Positions 33,096 through 34,420 of a DNA stretch of 34,420 bases are shown one piece after another. The DNA comes from Brevinematales bacterium (GTDB taxonomy: Bacteria; Spirochaetota; Brevinematia; Brevinematales; JAOACQ01). How positions within the stretch are numbered: the first letter of the stretch is position 1; the number at the start of each line of letters is the position of its first letter. The notes under the pieces are model-generated. The model worked only from the letters and a program-made list of their open reading frames with translations, did no database searches and was not told the DNA's origin. The position numbers and the translations under genes were made by a program. The stretch covers positions 1-34,420 of the forward strand of contig JAGVOW010000067.1 in NCBI GenBank assembly GCA_020052515.1, read 5' to 3'.

Positions 33096-34420
33096 ATGTT
33101 GAAAAGCTGGATTTTATTAGTTTCAATCATCGCTATTTCGCCTGGTGTAGCCGCCGCACAAAATCAGATAGACCCACAATCGAGGACAATGTTCCAGATT
33201 AATATCACTGAAGAGATAGAATCTAAAGATCATAAGATTATGGATATTAGACAATCTGGCGCTGTCGGCGATGGCGCAACTGACGACACGAGAGCTATCC
33301 AGAGCACGATTGATAGAGCAGAACCCGGAAGCGAAATTCAATTTCCCGAGGGGAATTATCTCATTACCAGCCCTATTCTGGTTCAGAAATCAAGACTGAC
33401 TTTAAAGGGAAAAAACGCGGTTATCATTTTCAAACCCTCTTTCGGCCATGAAATGAAATTAATCGGCATTAAAAACGGGAAATCTTCAGGATATAAAGCT
33501 TCACCCGCCGCTTTTATGGTAATCGGAGAACTAGAATCAAAGTATGGCTATGCTATCGAAAGCGTCATTGCGGGAAGCCAGAATGTTCTGTTGAAGGAAG
33601 ATTCCTCGGGCCTGGCGGAGGGAGATCTGATTGTAATCGCGGGCGGGGATTCCGGCAAGGTTTTGAACAGGAAAAAAAGTGGTTTATTGTACTATAGAGA
33701 ACAAAACTTTATGACTAAGATTGAAAAAAAATCTGGAAATATTCTGGGTGTTTCAGACACGATTTCCATTGCCTTTGATTCCATAAACATGCCCAGAATC
33801 TTCAAATTGAAACCGGTCAGAAATGTTCGCATCGAGGGTTTCCAGATAAATATCGCTGATAATTCTTCGCCGACATCCGGCGTGTTTTTTGCTTTTGCGA
33901 AAGATTCTGTTGTTCGAAATGTATCCATTAAAAACACATCCAGATCCGGTATCAGTATTTATTATTGCTATCATTGCAAAATTTCTGATAATACGGTGAT
34001 CGATTCTACTGTGTTTGAAGGCGGCGAGGGATATGGTATTGGGTTGGAACGTTCTCACTTTTGCGTGGCCAAGAACAACATTTTATCAAACCATCGTCAC
34101 GGTATTGTTTTAGACCATGGGAATGGTAATTGTCTGGTTGAGGGAAATCAGGTCAATTACTGCAGTACCAGCGCATCTATTGACATCCACGGTGAATATA
34201 ATTATTTCAACACGGTCAGGGGAAACACGATCAATGTCGGAAAAACAGGAATTGTCGTCGGCGGGGGCGGTGATGTTCACTACAACGATGGTCCCTATAA
34301 CACAATCATCGATAACAACATCAATAACTGCGATGTAGGGATCGAAATCCGTAATGAATCCGTTCTCACAATTATAGGAAAGAATAATTTTATCAATATT
34401 AAAAGGAAGAATATAGAATA
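33096..34420 (+). CDS. Secreted parallel beta-helix protein, 3' end beyond the window
   Basis: The reading frame is open from the ATG at 33096 (GGGAGG 5 bases upstream) to the window edge, 441 codons so far. A signal peptide (WILLVSIIAISPGVAAA) is followed by the start of a pectate-lyase-3-type right-handed beta-helix: VGDGATDDTRAIQSTI and IQFPEGNYLITSPI. Many short helix turns follow (VRIEGFQINI, CKISDNTVID, CLVEGNQVNY, NTIIDNNINNC). In alginate operons the equivalent protein is a mannuronan C5-epimerase (AlgG/AlgE), and HGIVLDH and SIDIHGEYN are similar in style. However, the DPHD active-site motif of those enzymes is not seen in the visible part. Epimerase or lyase are both possible. Confidence 0.8.
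   Translation, partial: MLKSWILLVSIIAISPGVAAAQNQIDPQSRTMFQINITEEIESKDHKIMDIRQSGAVGDGATDDTRAIQSTIDRAEPGSEIQFPEGNYLITSPILVQKSRLTLKGKNAVIIFKPSFGHEMKLIGIKNGKSSGYKASPAAFMVIGELESKYGYAIESVIAGSQNVLLKEDSSGLAEGDLIVIAGGDSGKVLNRKKSGLLYYREQNFMTKIEKKSGNILGVSDTISIAFDSINMPRIFKLKPVRNVRIEGFQINIADNSSPTSGVFFAFAKDSVVRNVSIKNTSRSGISIYYCYHCKISDNTVIDSTVFEGGEGYGIGLERSHFCVAKNNILSNHRHGIVLDHGNGNCLVEGNQVNYCSTSASIDIHGEYNYFNTVRGNTINVGKTGIVVGGGGDVHYNDGPYNTIIDNNINNCDVGIEIRNESVLTIIGKNNFINIKRKNIE

Overview
The window is a stretch of roughly 40-45% GC bacterial chromosome, densely packed with genes that mostly read to the right. The organism is a diderm: the window encodes an OmpA-domain protein, a TolC-family outer-membrane channel, three lipoproteins with clear lipoboxes and a periplasmic TPR protein. 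The membrane-anchored GAF-SpoIIE phosphatase next to a STAS protein, the HisKA_2 kinase and the REC-PilZ protein would fit a spirochaete-like or uncultured candidate-phylum bacterium. This taxonomic guess is weak because no rRNA or tRNA is present.

Region by region. (1) 1-3068: trpC, a PHP phosphoesterase and an HD-containing CCA-adding enzyme, the last two overlapping as TAATG. (2) 3069-7149: a 40-bp perfect palindrome and a promoter, then a TPR membrane protein, a two-PAS HisKA_2 kinase and a REC-PAS response regulator. (3) 7136-7903, minus strand: a PhnP-type MBL hydrolase, divergent from the next run. (4) 7995-17486: a tightly spaced run of exported TPR protein, SpoIIE phosphatase, STAS antagonist, trpB2, an ATP-grasp/FMN-oxidoreductase fusion and a strongly deviant glutamyl-tRNA synthetase. 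(5) 17487-21406: remnants of an MNT nucleotidyltransferase, uvrC (apparently leaderless), a REC-PilZ protein and nadC. (6) 21393-24972: an OmpA-domain protein and an esterase-like lipoprotein on the minus strand, divergent from an orphan TolC-family gene, with an operator-like palindrome between them. (7) 24973-27915: a PL14-like polysaccharide-lyase lipoprotein and a convergent CBM-like lipoprotein sharing a bidirectional terminator, flanked by long AT-rich intergenic regions. (8) 27916 to the end: an alginate-type exopolysaccharide operon with algD, an HlyD/Alg44-like subunit, an Alg8-like synthase, a ThiF/E1-like protein and a beta-helix protein cut by the window edge.

The clearest functional story is the right end. 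AlgD would make GDP-mannuronate, the Alg8-like GT2 would polymerise and export it with the HlyD-type partner, and the beta-helix protein would epimerise or cleave the chain. The nearby surface lipoprotein carries the active-site pattern of PL14 alginate/glucuronan lyases. Polymer synthesis and turnover may therefore be encoded side by side. The E1-like adenylyltransferase inside this operon has no known role in alginate synthesis.

The most unusual single genes are the GluRS-like protein (altered HIGH motif, altered RGEDH motif and a missing ~20-residue segment) and the ATP-grasp/alpha-hydroxy-acid-oxidase fusion directly upstream of it. A family of C/G-run palindromes recurs between genes (1-45, 887-914, 29258-29291, 30438-30501), usually just before a Shine-Dalgarno sequence.
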